Part shown: in pieces, positions 24,880-58,405 of the stretch
How the letters are laid out: each line of letters begins with the position of its first letter
Numbering within the stretch: the first letter of the stretch is position 1
Source of the DNA: Botryococcus braunii
Taxonomy: Eukaryota; Chlorophyta; Trebouxiophyceae
Assembly (NCBI GenBank): GCA_002005505.1
Contig: MVGU01000404.1
Location: 412,501 to 476,500, forward strand
Direction of reading: 5' to 3'
DNA length: 64,000 nucleotides
Notes under the pieces: generated by a model
Told to the model about the DNA's origin: nothing
What the model saw: only the letters and a program-made list of their open reading frames with translations
The model's database searches: none
Made by a program: the position numbers and the translations under genes

Positions 24880-27437
24880 GAGACTTGTGTGTTATTCAGA
24901 AGTCCTTTGTTTTGTGCAGAAGCACATATGCCTTGCTGTGAGGGAAGAGAGACTGCACTTTTGAGAAGTAAATGGAGTAAGTTGTGCTGCCAGAACCAGG
25001 CAGCAGCACCAGTCATTGCTATACATAAAAACCTGCTGGTTTTCAACCTTCACGCATTACTGACAATTCAATTGGGATTAGCTATCCCAGTAGCATTTGC
25101 CATTTGTTTTGGAGCTGGTGGTCAAGACATGTTTAGCCAGAACCTGCCTACTACTTATTGATTGCGGTTAAGCAGGAATTGAACAATTCGGCTCGGGAGT
25201 CCAACGTGGTCTAGTGGTATGATTGGCTTATTTGTCGTAAGTGAAGTGACATATCACAAGTCAGGACTCAGTGTACTATAAAGCAGACATTATATGGTAC
25301 CATAGTTGTACTTGCAAGTAGGTGCAGTACAAGTGCCGTACGATCTACTTCTTGTTTGCAAAAACAAGATCAAATGTAACTTTAGTTCATGACAGAGTGC
25401 TGTGCACTAGTGTAGCTCATTCCACTCTCTTGGTGACTGTGGGATTTGCTCCATTCCTCCTCCTCCAGTGGCAGGACAGATGTAATGTTCTACGCTTTTC
25501 AATTGTTGATTTCTTAAGGAGATTGGATAAAAGGTCCCCCCCCCCCTTAAAACGCCCAAACGAACAATTTAAATCTTACACAGCCTTCGTCGTTGTCTTC
25601 ATTATCTGCATTCATCAGTATTATCAGGTCTCCACGCTGGAGAAATGACGAGCTCCAGCTTATGCAATTGTACCTTTTCCACATGTGGTCCACGAATGCG
25701 CATGCATCATGCAGCTGCCGAGTGACCTTTTTTAAAACAGGTTGAACATGCAAATATCAGTAGCACTTCACATATCAAGTGATTGTGGCCCACGCATGCC
25801 TCGTATAACTTGACGAGTGGCCCTTGTATCCACAGCTTGAAGAGGCAAATATTTTAATATATATTAATATCAGTGGCACCTTAACATATCGGATGTTTGT
25901 GCTGGAACTCCTGAAGCCTATACGGGAGTCAAATGCTTGAAAAGTCTACTTCTGCACAGAGGAGGTGGCCTTACCACTAGGTGCGGAATAATGACCTGGG
26001 TGATGAAAATCACGTCGTATACGTTGTCACAGAGGCCACACACTTGTGCATGTGAAGCCATGGCTACATGCTGTGAAGCTAGTACACCCTGCCGGAGGAT
26101 CTGCAGTTGCTTAAACTTCTAACGCAATAGTTGGGTTTCAGTCAGATCTGTTTGGGCTAGAGTCAGATCGAATTGGGTTTTGAAGGAAAGCGAGGCTTCT
26201 GAGTTCTCGAAGTTTCCATTTTGTGGTTCCAGTTACTTGCAGGAGCCAGCCCTTCGAACTCGGTAGACATATGAGTGACTGAGTATTATGACCTCAGGGG
26301 TCCGACATACGCCTCTGGTCATGGCCACCCTTGTGTTAACTTCCCCAAGATAAGCGTCCTTCTGTTCTCTCATCCGTTCTCAGGAGGAATCTGACATGTC
26401 CAGAATTTCATGTGATCCGGCATACATAAACCAATAACGGGATCGAAAAAATGTTTCAATAGGGAGACAGCTCTGTAACGCCTAGACCAAAAGGGCTGCA
26501 AAGACCGAAACTTAATAATTACGAATGCAATCAGCCAAAGATTGTTTGTGCGGATCAAGAATTTCGCACAAGTTCAATTATAATGTTGAAGAACTTCGCT
26601 CCACTTCCACTAGCTAGTTCCTATTGAGGCTACACAGCTTCGTGAACCAAACCCTTCAGTACCAAATTATGAAGGTTCCTGAGTACAGTTTGAGCAGAAG
26701 TTTATATTGTGGAGATCCTTAAGGTTTGGCTTTGCTTTTGATGCTTATTAGCTGAGCCATGGTCAAGAACAATACATGCCTGAAGTATTCCAGCTCATTA
26801 TGCGGACAATGTTAGGTAAGTTCACTTCTTTTCCAGATCCTGTAAGCCTGTCATGCATTCTTATGCAAGGATCTGGGCCAAGAGAAGATGTCTGCTCACT
26901 AATATGTTCTACAAGAGTCAAATCCTTCACTAATCTCTTCTACAGGACTTCCAAAACATATGTCAACCAGGGGTGCCTCAATATTAACATGTGTATCTCT
27001 TTATATTTATACGTCCAATTGAATCACTGGTGTTAGTTATGCTCGACAAGTGATTATAAATCAAAAATGGAGCCTGCTGCACAGATGGTTGGAGATGTTG
27101 CCGAATCACTGATGAGTCCCGTAGGGTACCGCATAGGGTACCCTTCGACGTCCTAGCAGCGAGCCGTTGGGCTGCATTCGGCCTGTCCAATGCAAGCTCA
27201 CGTCAAGTTGATGTACGTGGTTTTTCCTGATTAAGTTATGAAAGAGGCTGTGTTCTTTAGCTTTCAAATTTTTCACCGGCGGCACATCCGGTGTACGGAT
27301 CAGGCGATTCTGCGACATGTCGGCTGACTTAAACAATTCGGAGTTAAATGTCTTACTGGTCCCGTGATTTTTAGATCTGTTTAATTGTACCAACGTATGC
27401 CAGGTGCTTATCGTTGATATCAGAACCATCTAGCATC
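24880..27437. other. ELP1 upstream region
   Basis: AT-richer spacer of 2.5 kb with no recognised exon. It contains a tRNA-like A box (TGGTCTAGTGG at 25207-25217, as in tRNA-Pro 5' halves) with no matching B box, and an A/T palindromic patch near 25853-25873. Confidence 0.4.
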
Positions 27438-47709
<20,272 letters not shown>

Positions 47710-48343
47710 CTGCGCTCTGGAGGGACATCGGAGCTTCCAACACATTTCGTTTGGGGTTTGAGAGGACAGAGCGACGGCTGTGGGGTTCTTTGTACGCTTT
47801 TTGGAGTCAACCACACCAAAAGTCAACACTTGACGTGTCGAGGAACGTCGATACTCGACATTCGTGGATGCAAGCGGGATTGGTCAGCCTCCGAGGCGGT
47901 TGATCAGCCTCATGAGTCAGAGTGCAAGCGTCTCATGCTTTGCACCACGTCCATATTCACGTCAGGGTGCTCTATGTTGATGCCGCTTGAACCTGAGCTT
48001 GGTATCTGAGACACAGTGCAGGTGTTGAGTGGTAGCAGTGTCTACAGAGTGCAACTGTGGAGTGCTTTCTGTGGTCAAATGCAGGCATCGATAGCTTGAC
48101 ACTACAGGCATACTGCAGCCGTTGAGTGCTTCACACAAGTGACCCTGCAATTATAGAGGAACCATGATATCGCGGGGCGACAGACCCTCCAATATACGCA
48201 TGTCCCCAAGCAACCTGTGTGCATTAGCACACAAAGTAGCGTGATTAGTCTTTTCTGATGTGTATACTTCCAAGATTAGGGACTCATGTTTCGAGTTTCC
48301 ATGAACTGAACATGATTTTTCTTCTGGGCGTGTGTGTGTTTGG

Positions 48344-48403
<60 letters not shown>

Positions 48404-49309
48404 GTGTGTGTGTGCGCGTGTGCGCGCATGCACCATTATGCGGGGGCACGTCTGTTGTGTGGAGGCATTGAGACATGTGGAGGGTATCTAAACAGACCAT
48501 AACAGAGCCAGTGCCATCATCTGTGTGCGAAAGCAACTCTTCAAGTACTCCTGTCCAATGCGAAAATCGAAAGACACTGTTGGATGACAGAAAGGCGAGG
48601 CTTCCATAAACCAAGACAGCATGTTCCGGAAGGATTCTTGCATTTTTTGCCCACTCAGGCCTTCGAGCAAAACCAAGCTGCAGCAATGAAACATGCCTTG
48701 AGTTCGATCGAAACTAACTTGAGACTTCCGCCAATGCGCCCCAAACACGGGGGTTATCTTGGTGATGCTGCCGTTTTATGGGCGTTGTATGGACTTTTAA
48801 CTACTGAAGAAGGTGTAGAACCCGCAGTATTCTAAATCGTCCGTAAAGATGAGCTCGAGCTTAGGTTGTGCCTGAGCCTCGACATTTGTTGGTCCATGCC
48901 AATGTCGAAGTCGATTTACATCACGTAATTGTTTGCTTAAGGAAGAAGACCCAAAAAGTCTGGTTTTCCAATACTAGGTGTCTCTGAAAAAGATTGTCAA
49001 CTTCATGCTTACCAGTAAAAGAAGATTACATTGCCGAGCAAGCTGTTGCCTCTTTGCTCGTCACTATCTTTCTATCTAAATTACAGCTGCAGGTCCCAGG
49101 CGGCTATGTCTCCATTCTGGTGACCTCGTAAGGTTCTTCACAGCCCCAAGATAGCAACCCAAGTTATACATTCAACAGTTCTTCCCAGGCTGACTCTACA
49201 GCATTCGCTCCCATGTGGCAAGATAACAAAATAATCCAAACTGTTCTCGCGCAGAAGTTCCCAAATAAAATGTCTTCGCACCCGTCCTCGCTGCTAATAT
49301 CATTCTGTC
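47710..49309. other. Spacer between converging ELP1 and hydrolase genes
   Basis: About 1.6 kb holding the two 3' ends. There is one GT microsatellite at 48340-48425 and no recognised exon. The short open frames at 48500-48840 show no family features. Confidence 0.5.
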
Positions 49310-52300
49310 TCAGAGGCCAAAGCCATTGTCAAGCTCAGTACTGCTTCTTCGGATCCGAAGCTTCTGCTGTTTTGAAATTGTTGCAAAGCTCTTTGTGCTG
49401 TGATGGTGATGGTGACGAGGGGTGTGCTCCTTCATCTCTCGTGCCCCCTTGTGTAGCTGATGATGGTGAGAGCCGGTGGCCTTCTTTTTAAGGTCAGCAG
49501 GAGCGTTAGCACTGTTTTCAAGTATTTCAAAGCTGCCTCGAGATTGCTCACTGGAGCTTACATTGCCCCGTGGGATATCCTCACGTGAGCCAGAGCTGAC
49601 ATTTTGGGCTTGGGTGGCATTAGACCCAACGTCTCCCCACCAGTTCCAAGGCTTGCGCTTCTTGATGTTCTCGTCTGCTATTTGGCGATCTCTCTCAGAC
49701 ATTTGCATCTCGAATTCCGCAGAGGGACGGACCCACTTATGCCCTTCATCCAGCTTTGTACCATTTAGATACCGATCTTCTGGAGTGGTTGTTCGCTCAA
49801 AGAAATCTAGTACATAGTCAATGTACTCGGCATTCTGCTCATGGACTGCAGTACACATCACCTTGTTAGAAGCTAGGAGAACCTTGCTGTAAGGTCTGAT
49901 CCCTTAGCATAGTACACATAATAAAATACTCAGTGATCAGATAATTTTGCCGGCATGTCACTCCATAAGCAAGTAAGGATGCGTTTGGACACAACTAACA
50001 CCAAAGTTAACACTATTTCAGAGCTGTGACTGCAAATGAGGGGCTCATACTTGCTTCACTGGCCCATAGCATCTCCTTGAAAGCCCTGCTATAGTGGTCT
50101 CTATCCCAGTTTGGCCAGAAAAAGTGGTGCAGTGCCATGTCCATCTCCCAAATGGCTAACTCCCTGCATGACTCCAGGCTATTATCAAGGCACTCAGGAG
50201 TTCAAACATCTCACCAAGACCCAGATAACACCAAGACATTAAGGTAACAGGGCACAATTTGTGCCGGCAGTTGTCAAAGTAGCCCATCTCATGAAGGATC
50301 TCTGCCAGAAAAGTGGTCTCCAAACTGTGCAGATCGTTGCAATGGTCTATTACTTAATCGATGCTCTCAATGCAAAATCCGATATTTGAAATTGACAGGT
50401 AACACGTGTGGTGGTCCTTACTTGGACTATCACTTACCATCCAGATTCTGGGTCTCTCTCTGTCCAGTTGCCGAATTGAGACCAACCCTCTGCATCTATG
50501 ACACCCCTTAACTGCAGCTTCGAGAAAATGTTTGTGGAAAGGGCGGCATCGACCCCCTTCAACCGTTTCATAAAGAAATCCGGGGTGATTGGATAGGGCT
50601 CCATCATGAATTCTTCGACATAGATTCCCTGCCCGTACCACATGCGTTTTAACCAGTCCATGTGCAGCTGCAACAACAGAGTCATACCATAATAGCATAC
50701 AAGTGGATGTACTGACCAATAAGAAGGCCCCACAATGATGTTATCCAATAATGACAAGGAAGGGAAACGGCACTCGACTCCTCCATCCTGGAAATTTACA
50801 CTCTCTGATTTCCCAATGTCTAACCAGTATAGATTTTGCTATATATCTTGTATGGCCCAAAGCATGCCCTCAATTCCCAGCCCGTCTCTCAAATCAGCAA
50901 CACCAGCTTCATTTCAAGCGGGGTGTACTTGGTCTTCATAAGTTGGGATGGTGATGTCCAGGGCTTCTTGAACTTCAACTTGATCATGCCGTGCCCGCAA
51001 GAAAAGGACTGGGGGATGCGGCCATGTGGCATTATTGTTTTCATTGATGGGCACTAGTTCTGTCTGCAGCGTCTCATTGCGCATGCCCATCACAATGCTG
51101 GCAACCCCCTGTGAGCTTGCACCCAAAGCCATAAGGTACAGAGGAAAGATGAAGTGGGTGCAGGGCGTATTGAAACAAGACGATGTCTGCTGATGTGCAA
51201 TATGCAGAAACACGTGTTTGAGTTGCAATAATAAGTGTTTCATTGCACAGAGTCCTCAGCACAATGGGTGGCTTTGAGCTTGTTCCCCATGTCAGAGGGC
51301 TGATGGTTCATGTGAAGGGGTCAACCATATGTAATGAGTATTGTTCTTACAGCCAGGCAGCACGGGGCTATATTGCATAATTTTGTCTGTGCGTTCTCGA
51401 TTCCTTTGACCGTGAACCCATTCTGATTGTTCCGTTTTTCATAAGCCAGTCCAATAAGTGACATCTTTAATTTTCATAACCCTACCCATGATAACGTCAG
51501 CAACCCTCACTGTCTGTTTGTCCCAAAAGCAAAAATCCATAATGTCAATTGGCACCTGCAATGGAAACCGGAGCGCCAATTCCAAGGCCATCTCTCCACC
51601 CCTGGAGGAGCCGATAGCGTATCGTGGTAGATCCCACCACGCCTTTTCTTTAAGCAGATGACGGATGTTTGCGGTCATCTGCGCGCGTTCACTATCTTTG
51701 TTAAGAGCCCTGTGTTTTGCAACAGGTATCCTTTCATTCAGCTCTCTGATGCCTTGGAGAAATATGCATGACACATCATGTACACAGCACCACTACAGCC
51801 TGAGACAGTGCCTGCAAAGTAGTGGTTCAGAAAGGACTAAGTGCCCACTGAATACATATTTCCAAATGATACAGGGGCTTACATCTGGCAATTCATGATA
51901 CCCTTTTGGTGGCCACGTTGTGTTGAAGCAGCCATACAAATCTCCTGCCCGGTGAGGACCAAGAGCTACGACTGCATAACCCCTTTTGACAGCATTGTAG
52001 ACTGTCACCATTTCCTCTGGCATACCTACAAAGATACAACTTCTCATTGGGACTATGAATTCAACATGTAGCATGAAAATCTTTGAAGGAGGTTAATCTG
52101 ATGCGTACCTTGACATACAGGGCAAGTCCGGCTCTTGAAGCCCCACTGAGTAACTGTTTGAAGGCAGCCATGGAAAGCAAATAGTAACGCCTTTGGCCTG
52201 ACTTTTGGCTCGGTTATTATCATTTCTCTGTCGTACATGATCTACAGTACATGAGATTTTCTTAGAAAAGTTGGTTGTGCCCTCAAAAGTCTGCTGTGCT

Positions 52301-52499
52301 GAAGAAGGCATAATTTAGGTTCCTCTCTGAAAATTTTTTGACAGAGACGATGCTAACCCATTTCAAGTCGCACCCGGTACTCCGAATCCGGGATTTCATC
52401 CCAGTGGTCAGGCCCTGGAAGCAGTGGGGCGGCCGATGACAGGTAGCTGAACCCCAGGAGATATAGTGCGATTGCACAGTATGCATACAGAGTATTCAT
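49310..52499 (-). CDS. Secreted alpha/beta-hydrolase-like protein, 8 exons
   Basis: Exons in gene order: 52499-52358, 52225-52109, 52025-51883, 51792-51556, 51108-50929, 50667-50438, 50088-50051, 49845-49310. Phases close to 540 aa. Exon 1 is a signal peptide (hydrophobic IALYLLGFSYL, then SSAAP). The core has PKALLFAFHGC (oxyanion region), a C-x2-C motif (RTCPVCQ), RGYAVVALG, the nucleophile elbow AIGSSRGGEMA (G-x-S-x-G), VLFLRARHDQ (acid) and HEQNAEYIDYVLDFF with a plausible catalytic His. The set matches an uncharacterised hydrolase group I recall from plants and algae. Substrate unknown. The last exon adds a low-complexity tail with a five-His run. The 38-nt exon 7 and the acceptor of exon 2 are the least certain. 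The divergent neighbour at 53052 may share its promoter. Confidence 0.78.
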
Positions 52500-53051
52500 T
52501 CAATCCACTATTCTGTGACTGAGACTTTGATACTCTTAATCTCTTGTCATCTTTGGAAAGTCACGGTGGAGGCTAGCCCGCATCACCGCCCGGCAACCGT
52601 AAGCTTCGTTACCGGATTGCGAATAAACTGTTGCAACACCAGTGTTTCAGATCTACTCCATCATGAGAGATACTGCTGCAGCAAGCGGATCTTGACAAGT
52701 AAGCCCAACACGTCGGGTAGTAAAGGGTCCTTCAAGCCCCCGGGGCAGCTCTAACCCCTGCGCAGAACCTTGTACCGGGGAGTCGCTAGTTCGGAAAGGC
52801 CATGTCGATGGATGGAGGGATTCTGGAGTGAATACTTGTGTGCTTAGTAGTCTTATATAGTGATGATAAAACGGCAGCGCACATTATAGTGCCTGATAAG
52901 GTGAAGACGTTGATGCACGGATAGGAGCTGCAACCCGTGGGGCTCCATCCGAAGCTTAGGACTGGAACGGAGCCTCATTTCCTATGCTTATCATACTAGA
53001 AAACTTTCTAGATATCGTCGTGCTCTGTAAACTAGCATAATTGGCATTGAG
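52500..53051. promoter_or_regulatory. Divergent intergenic promoter region
   Basis: Only 552 bp separate the start codons of the minus-strand hydrolase and plus-strand galactosyltransferase-like genes, so both promoters and leaders must lie here. No TATA box or named motif can be assigned with confidence. Confidence 0.5.
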
Positions 53052-55018
53052 ATGCAAACCACGTACTTGGCTGTTGTCGCGTTTTCGCTCTTGGGGCTCT
53101 CTGTGGGAATCAAGCTTCCAAAAGAGCCATTGTCAAACCCGAAATCATGTGTGAGAAAGCTTAGCACTAACCGACCGGAGGCGAAGGCTGTTCTGGCCGT
53201 GATGGTAGGTTACCACTGAGATGAGCAGTCATAAATGTGACCCCAGGGGCGATCATTCCCACAATGGGAATGTTGCTGTCCTTAGCAGGACTTTGAAACA
53301 CTCGTTACAATAGAGGAGGTTACCTCTCGTGATGAGTACGGTGGGTGCAGACTGCTGCTGGGCCAGAGGGAGCAGCACGCCGTAATTATGCTCGCAAGAC
53401 ATGGTTTCCCTCTACACAACATGAAATGGACAGGTGTGTCCTTGAGCTTCAAGCATATAATTGACCATGTACTGTGAAAGGGGGTCTGCTACAGCAGGGC
53501 AAGGCAGATGCATCAAGTTAAACCTTCTTGTGCAGGCTGTACATGGAAACAGGTGTGCTTGTCCGCTTTGCTGTGGGAAGGAGCAGACAGGGGAACATGC
53601 TTGAACTTGAGTCGGAGGAGGCCAATTATGGGGAGTTTTTCTATCTGCCCCTCAAGGCAAGCAACCATTTGCTTAGGACCATTACCCGCTCCTGAAAAAA
53701 ATATTGCCTTGATATGAAAGCCAGCTGTTCCACGCTGTTGGGTTCCTATATGCCTGAGCAAGAACCGATTCATGTTGCAAAACTTGTAGCTTCATGAAAG
53801 ATGACATTTACAACCAAAGTATGTTTATCCAGATTTGCACCATGTTGCAGGATAGTGCCGAGGGAGAAACTCTCAAACTGGTGGCACTCTGGGAAACAAT
53901 CGCTAAACGTGTGAAAGCAAAATACATCATCAAGGCGGATGATGATAGCTATGTGCGCATGGATCGCTTAGTTCAGGCAATCTCACAATGGGACACTATG
54001 GGGGCTGGTAAGTTGCTGAACCTTTAAAAGTTACTTCAGAACTCTTTTTGTCTCAGCTCATGCCATTGGGGGTCATTGATCGCTTGGACGTGTCCACCAT
54101 GATTTCCGCTCGCATGTCCCTTTCTCTTATCTTTGATGGGTAGGTGGGTTGCCAATGTGGCTGGGGTAACTGGGGTGACAGAATTAATCCAAATGGGATA
54201 TGGGACAGGTTACATTGGTTGCATGCAGCAAAGGAACAACCAGCTTGCGATGACATTGAGTCCTGAAGATCCTCTGTATGACCCACATCACGCAATCTAT
54301 GACGGGGACAGTACATATGCAGCAGACACTGGCTTTCTGGCAGTGGAGGGCAGGGTAGTTGACGGATTGCTGCAGTCTGGGCTTTCTCTACGAGTAGGAG
54401 GTCATGCTGGTAAGTCCTGGGGTCACATTGCCTCAGGCTGATATTGTGGATGTTCTGCCAAAGTGTTTTCCTTCTAATTTATGAGAAGACAAAGGAGAGG
54501 GAGAAAGACTACGATCACATGCGCGTACAAACAATGTCCATGCTGGAGTTGCCTTGTAAACTCCAACTATCTGCAGTTCAATTACTTATTAATGAAGGGG
54601 ATGCACAGACACCATGGTGGGGTGGGTAATGAAAGCCTTCAACGTTTCACACTTTGACGACCGAAGGCTCTGCTATACCACGTCGTGTGACAGCAGGATG
54701 GTCGTTTATCACTGGGGTCGTGCCATAAAAGCTGCAATGACAACAGAAGCAACTTCAGATCAAGAGGAGTCCTCAGTTTGCTGCCCAACTCGCGAGCAAT
54801 GTTCACCTCAGCACGCACGGATGCACTTGTTGGCAGTTCGGTGTGTGGAGCAGCTGCATGGGGGGGACCCCAAATGTGCAGGGCCCACCCTTGGACTTAA
54901 CAATGAACTGGACCTGATTTTGGAAGTGGACCGCCATCATCACATGCGATCTGACTGGCAGTGGGTCACCTCACACCCAGTCCACAACAGTGCTTTACAA
55001 ACCGTAGATAGTGATTAG
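53052..55018 (+). CDS. GT31 beta-1,3-galactosyltransferase-like protein
   Basis: GT31 enzymes add beta-1,3-linked sugars to glycans in the Golgi. Exon 53052-53204 encodes a signal-anchor (YLAVVAFSLLGLSVG) and KAVLAVM. Exon 53536-53656 gives GVLVRFAVGRS and GEFFYLPLK. Exon 53851-54007 gives KYIIKADDDSYVRMDRL with the metal-binding DDD. Exon 54209-54409 gives YIGCMQQR and a region ending GLSLRVGGHA. Exon 54609-55018 gives FNVSHFDDRRLC and a TAG stop. The intron after 53656 has a GC donor (AAG|GCAAGC). Joining exon 1 to the 53536 exon needs a small extra exon; 53289-53335 would close the phase (362 aa) but lacks the R-R-x-A-I-R-x-T-W motif usual there, so the N-terminus is uncertain. It resembles the B3GALT6-like branch, by memory of motif style only. 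Confidence 0.72.
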
Positions 55019-55620
55019 CAGATGCCTCGAGCAAAATCAACCTCGGCAGAGTCGTGAACAGACTTGCTGAGGGTGAGAATCATCAGAAGGTCTTCCAGCA
55101 CTGCTCGTGTTATTTGATTTCATACCATGTAACATCTTGCAAGTCAGGCAGTTGTCGCAACATGTCCTTCAGGGGGAGAGGCTCTTCTGAGAGGCGCCTC
55201 TGTCCCATGGGTCTGGTTGCCGTGAAGTTGAAACATTTCCAGAAGGCAGTTGTTTCTGTCAATGTACAGTCACCAAATCTCTCCCATCTGAGAGGTCATG
55301 GATCCATGGAGGGACCATGGAGCGTATATACACGACGCATCTCCTCAACTTTGCTGTGGAGATTGGCATACCTGTCCAGTTTATGGTAAGCCTGTATACG
55401 TAGTAGATGAGACAGACAAGATATCAATTGTCTGCCCTTTACAACTGGGGGTCGATGACCGCGCTATGCTGTGGGAAAGCCCTATGCGATGGAAATCAAG
55501 GTGTTTTATAAAGCGTAATTACGCCCCTAAAGGACGTGGGAGCTATCCAGACGGCCAGAACGAAACAGGTTACATGCTGGGATCCATCCATGCTGATATC
55601 AAAAATCTTCTAGGTTAAGC
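55019..55620 (+). other. Possible exons of an unrecognised gene
   Basis: Two open stretches are suggestive: one ending at 55384 before GTAAGC (reading IYTTHLLNFAVEIGIPVQFM), and one ending in TAA near 55618. They share no frame and no family is recognised. They may be extra 3' sequence of the preceding transcript. Confidence 0.25.
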
Positions 55621-56655
55621 AAGTAATTAAACAGGGGTATCCAGCATGACCGTGCCGATCAATACCATTTAATCTTGCAGTGGTACAAAAATGTAAATTG
55701 CTGCAAGTGAAATTGAGATTGATGAGACAACCAGAGGGTCGAACGCATCATCCAATAGACGGACAGCAAGCCTTCCTCGTGTAAGGTGCTTAACACGAAT
55801 TGAAGCACTGCAGGAGATTGCAGTACTGTCAACACTATTAAGGTTACGATGACGCATGCATAGAACTGGAATGGGAAACGTTATGATCACACATGCACAT
55901 AAGTGGAAAGTTTAAAAGGCTATGCAATAACTTGTGTGTACAGAGGTCATGCAGCTCGTTCCGCTTGAAAAAAGAAGCTTACAGCAATGGCTTCACGGCT
56001 CAGACATGCAGAGTCATGACAAACCATTGCTTTCAACATTGAGGAACCCTTATCAAAGAAGAAATTCTGACGCCAAAATGAATACTCACTGGGTATGCTT
56101 CACGTATGAGCATAAGCACTGCATCAGGTTGAACCCACAAGCTTATAAGTTTTCAATCCCTCGCTTAAATGCGTTGCTTTCCAGCCTTAAATAAGGTGCA
56201 AAAGCATAGCATTCAAGTGATTGATTTAAGGACGGAGTGGAGCTGGCTTCAGACATTGCAACAACCCTTCATGAATTCAGCTAATATGGTTCAGTTGTAA
56301 ATACTGCAGTCAACGGGTAGTGGGCTCGCTGCAACTTTGAGCGAAGTCTGTAAAACCGGACCATCATTGCTGGTGGTTGAGTCAACACGACGACCTCAAA
56401 ATAATTGATAACAGAAATTTATTGTTGAGGTACACCAGATGTACGTACATTTTCATGCATGTGTAAATTGCTTTATAGTCACTTCTACGCATTGGGAGAC
56501 TCGATGCTGGCCGTGTCTACAACTGTATGCACATGTATTTGTGTCATGGCCAGGAAGCCTTGGGTTTGGGTAGTCTACATAGAGGCTATAGAACAGAATA
56601 AGAACCTGCCCCAAAACAAGAACGGGACACGGGCAAAGCGAGCCACTCAGCACAA

Positions 56656-56658
56656 ATG

Positions 56659-56735
<77 letters not shown>

Positions 56736-56780
56736 GCGCCAGCGTGCGTATGTGCGTACGTGCATGTGTCTGTGTGTGTG
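56656..56780. repeat. (GT)n microsatellite
   Basis: About 35 GT units followed by GTGCGTA steps. Confidence 0.95.
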
Positions 56781-58014
56781 CATACGCAACTTCATGGGTA
56801 GCCATGCTCGATCAGCTCAAGCATATATATATGCCGAACCGTTGGGTAGTCAAGATGCGATGAGATACATCAGCCCAGCAGCGACCCGCAGGCAGTCGGG
56901 TCAGGACTCGACAGTAATGCGAAATGGTGGCATTCTTTCCTGAACCCCTCTCAAGTGCATCAGCACCAGGCACCATAAAAGTCGCCCAAGTAACATATGG
57001 CTGCTTACAGTATCACAGCTACAATGTCACAGTGATTTTCCTAGTCAACGAACAAATCAACATCTGCTAGTCAGCCCCAAATATATTCACATTGTCAGTA
57101 TCAATTATGGCAGGATCTCTGGGGCACGAGGCAATAATTATTGGCAAATAATCATGTTTTCTAGCAATAGTACCAAGCTCACACATAGTGACTGGTATAT
57201 ACATGTATATAGCTTGTTTCTTGTCCGTACGGATAAGAGCACCTAGGTTCATGAAAGCACCACAGATCTGTGATCATGATCACATCTGTGGCCTAGACTT
57301 TTGGGTCAGAGTCGGTCTTCTCCCTTGCACTCAGTCAAGACAACACGAAGCAATGATCCTCCATATAATAACTGCTGACCACGTGTACGAGCTATTTTCT
57401 CCTTCTTCCCCCCTGCAACGGTGCTTCAATCTACCTCTCCGGATCCGCACTAGCTAGGTCAAAAAAATATGTGCGTGTGCACGGTGATATCCGAGAGGTT
57501 ATATACTAATAAACGTACCAAACCCGTTGGCTTGCGCCATTCATCGACTCATTTAGGACATTTAGCAAATCAGTACGATGGCTGGACGACTCTTGTGAAT
57601 TCATTCCCCCATGTCCCAAAATGTGGAGAACGTATTTCCTACATTGTGTTGAAAATCAGAAGATTCTGTGCATACCCCAGACTTATATGCAAGGGCGTCA
57701 TAGCTAGACATGTGCCTCTGGCGGCCCACAACTATGTCAATGCTTCTGCATGCATGTTCTGCTAAGCATTCATGAACACCATGGTTCTGAAAAGGAACAC
57801 ATCCCGAATGTGTTCAAGTTTGTGTAAACATATATCTTAACAATGTCCAGTGACAGATGCACACGTGTGATGACACGTGCATGCTCATGTGTATTTATAA
57901 AGATTTGCATGCTTGAGAACTTGACATCCGTTGGCGCAAAAACAGGCACCAGCTGTATGATCCGCACTGGTCTCCGGTATATTTCTTCGATCCTTCTGGG
58001 AGATCTCTCGAGTG

Positions 58015-58405
58015 AGACATGGTACCTATAGGGTACTGTCGAGACATGCATGCTATAGGGTACCTATAGGGTACTGTCAACAATACGCTATAGTAACGTA
58101 CATAACTAGAAGTGTGGGGCCTTGCATGCCCAACGTTGGTGATTGCTGGTAACAGCGTCCATAACGCCGTCAACAGTGTCGAGTAGTAAGTATATTTTAT
58201 GGGGTACTGCACTACCCCACAAGCAGTCATGATCATGCCCCACAAAGAGATGTAGGTCTAGATATAGATATAAGTACTTGCGTAACCCACAAGTAGTCAT
58301 ACCCCACAAAGAGGTATAGGTATTAGATATAGATATAGCTACTTTTATGGTACCCCACAACCAGACACACCCCACAGAGACATGCAGGTATATATCTAGG
58401 TACTG
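58015..58405. repeat. Tandem repeats with TACCCCACAA and GATATAGATATA
   Basis: First, three copies of CTATAGGGTAC lie within 58015-58080. Then three copies of a roughly 65-bp unit follow: TACCCCACAAGTAGTCAT, CCCCACAAAGAG, TAGGT, AGATATAGATATA. Confidence 0.82.

Noticed and set aside
52378..52410. tRNA B-box-like sequence on the minus strand
   Set aside because: It lies in the first coding exon of the hydrolase gene (signal peptide exon) and lacks a T stem.
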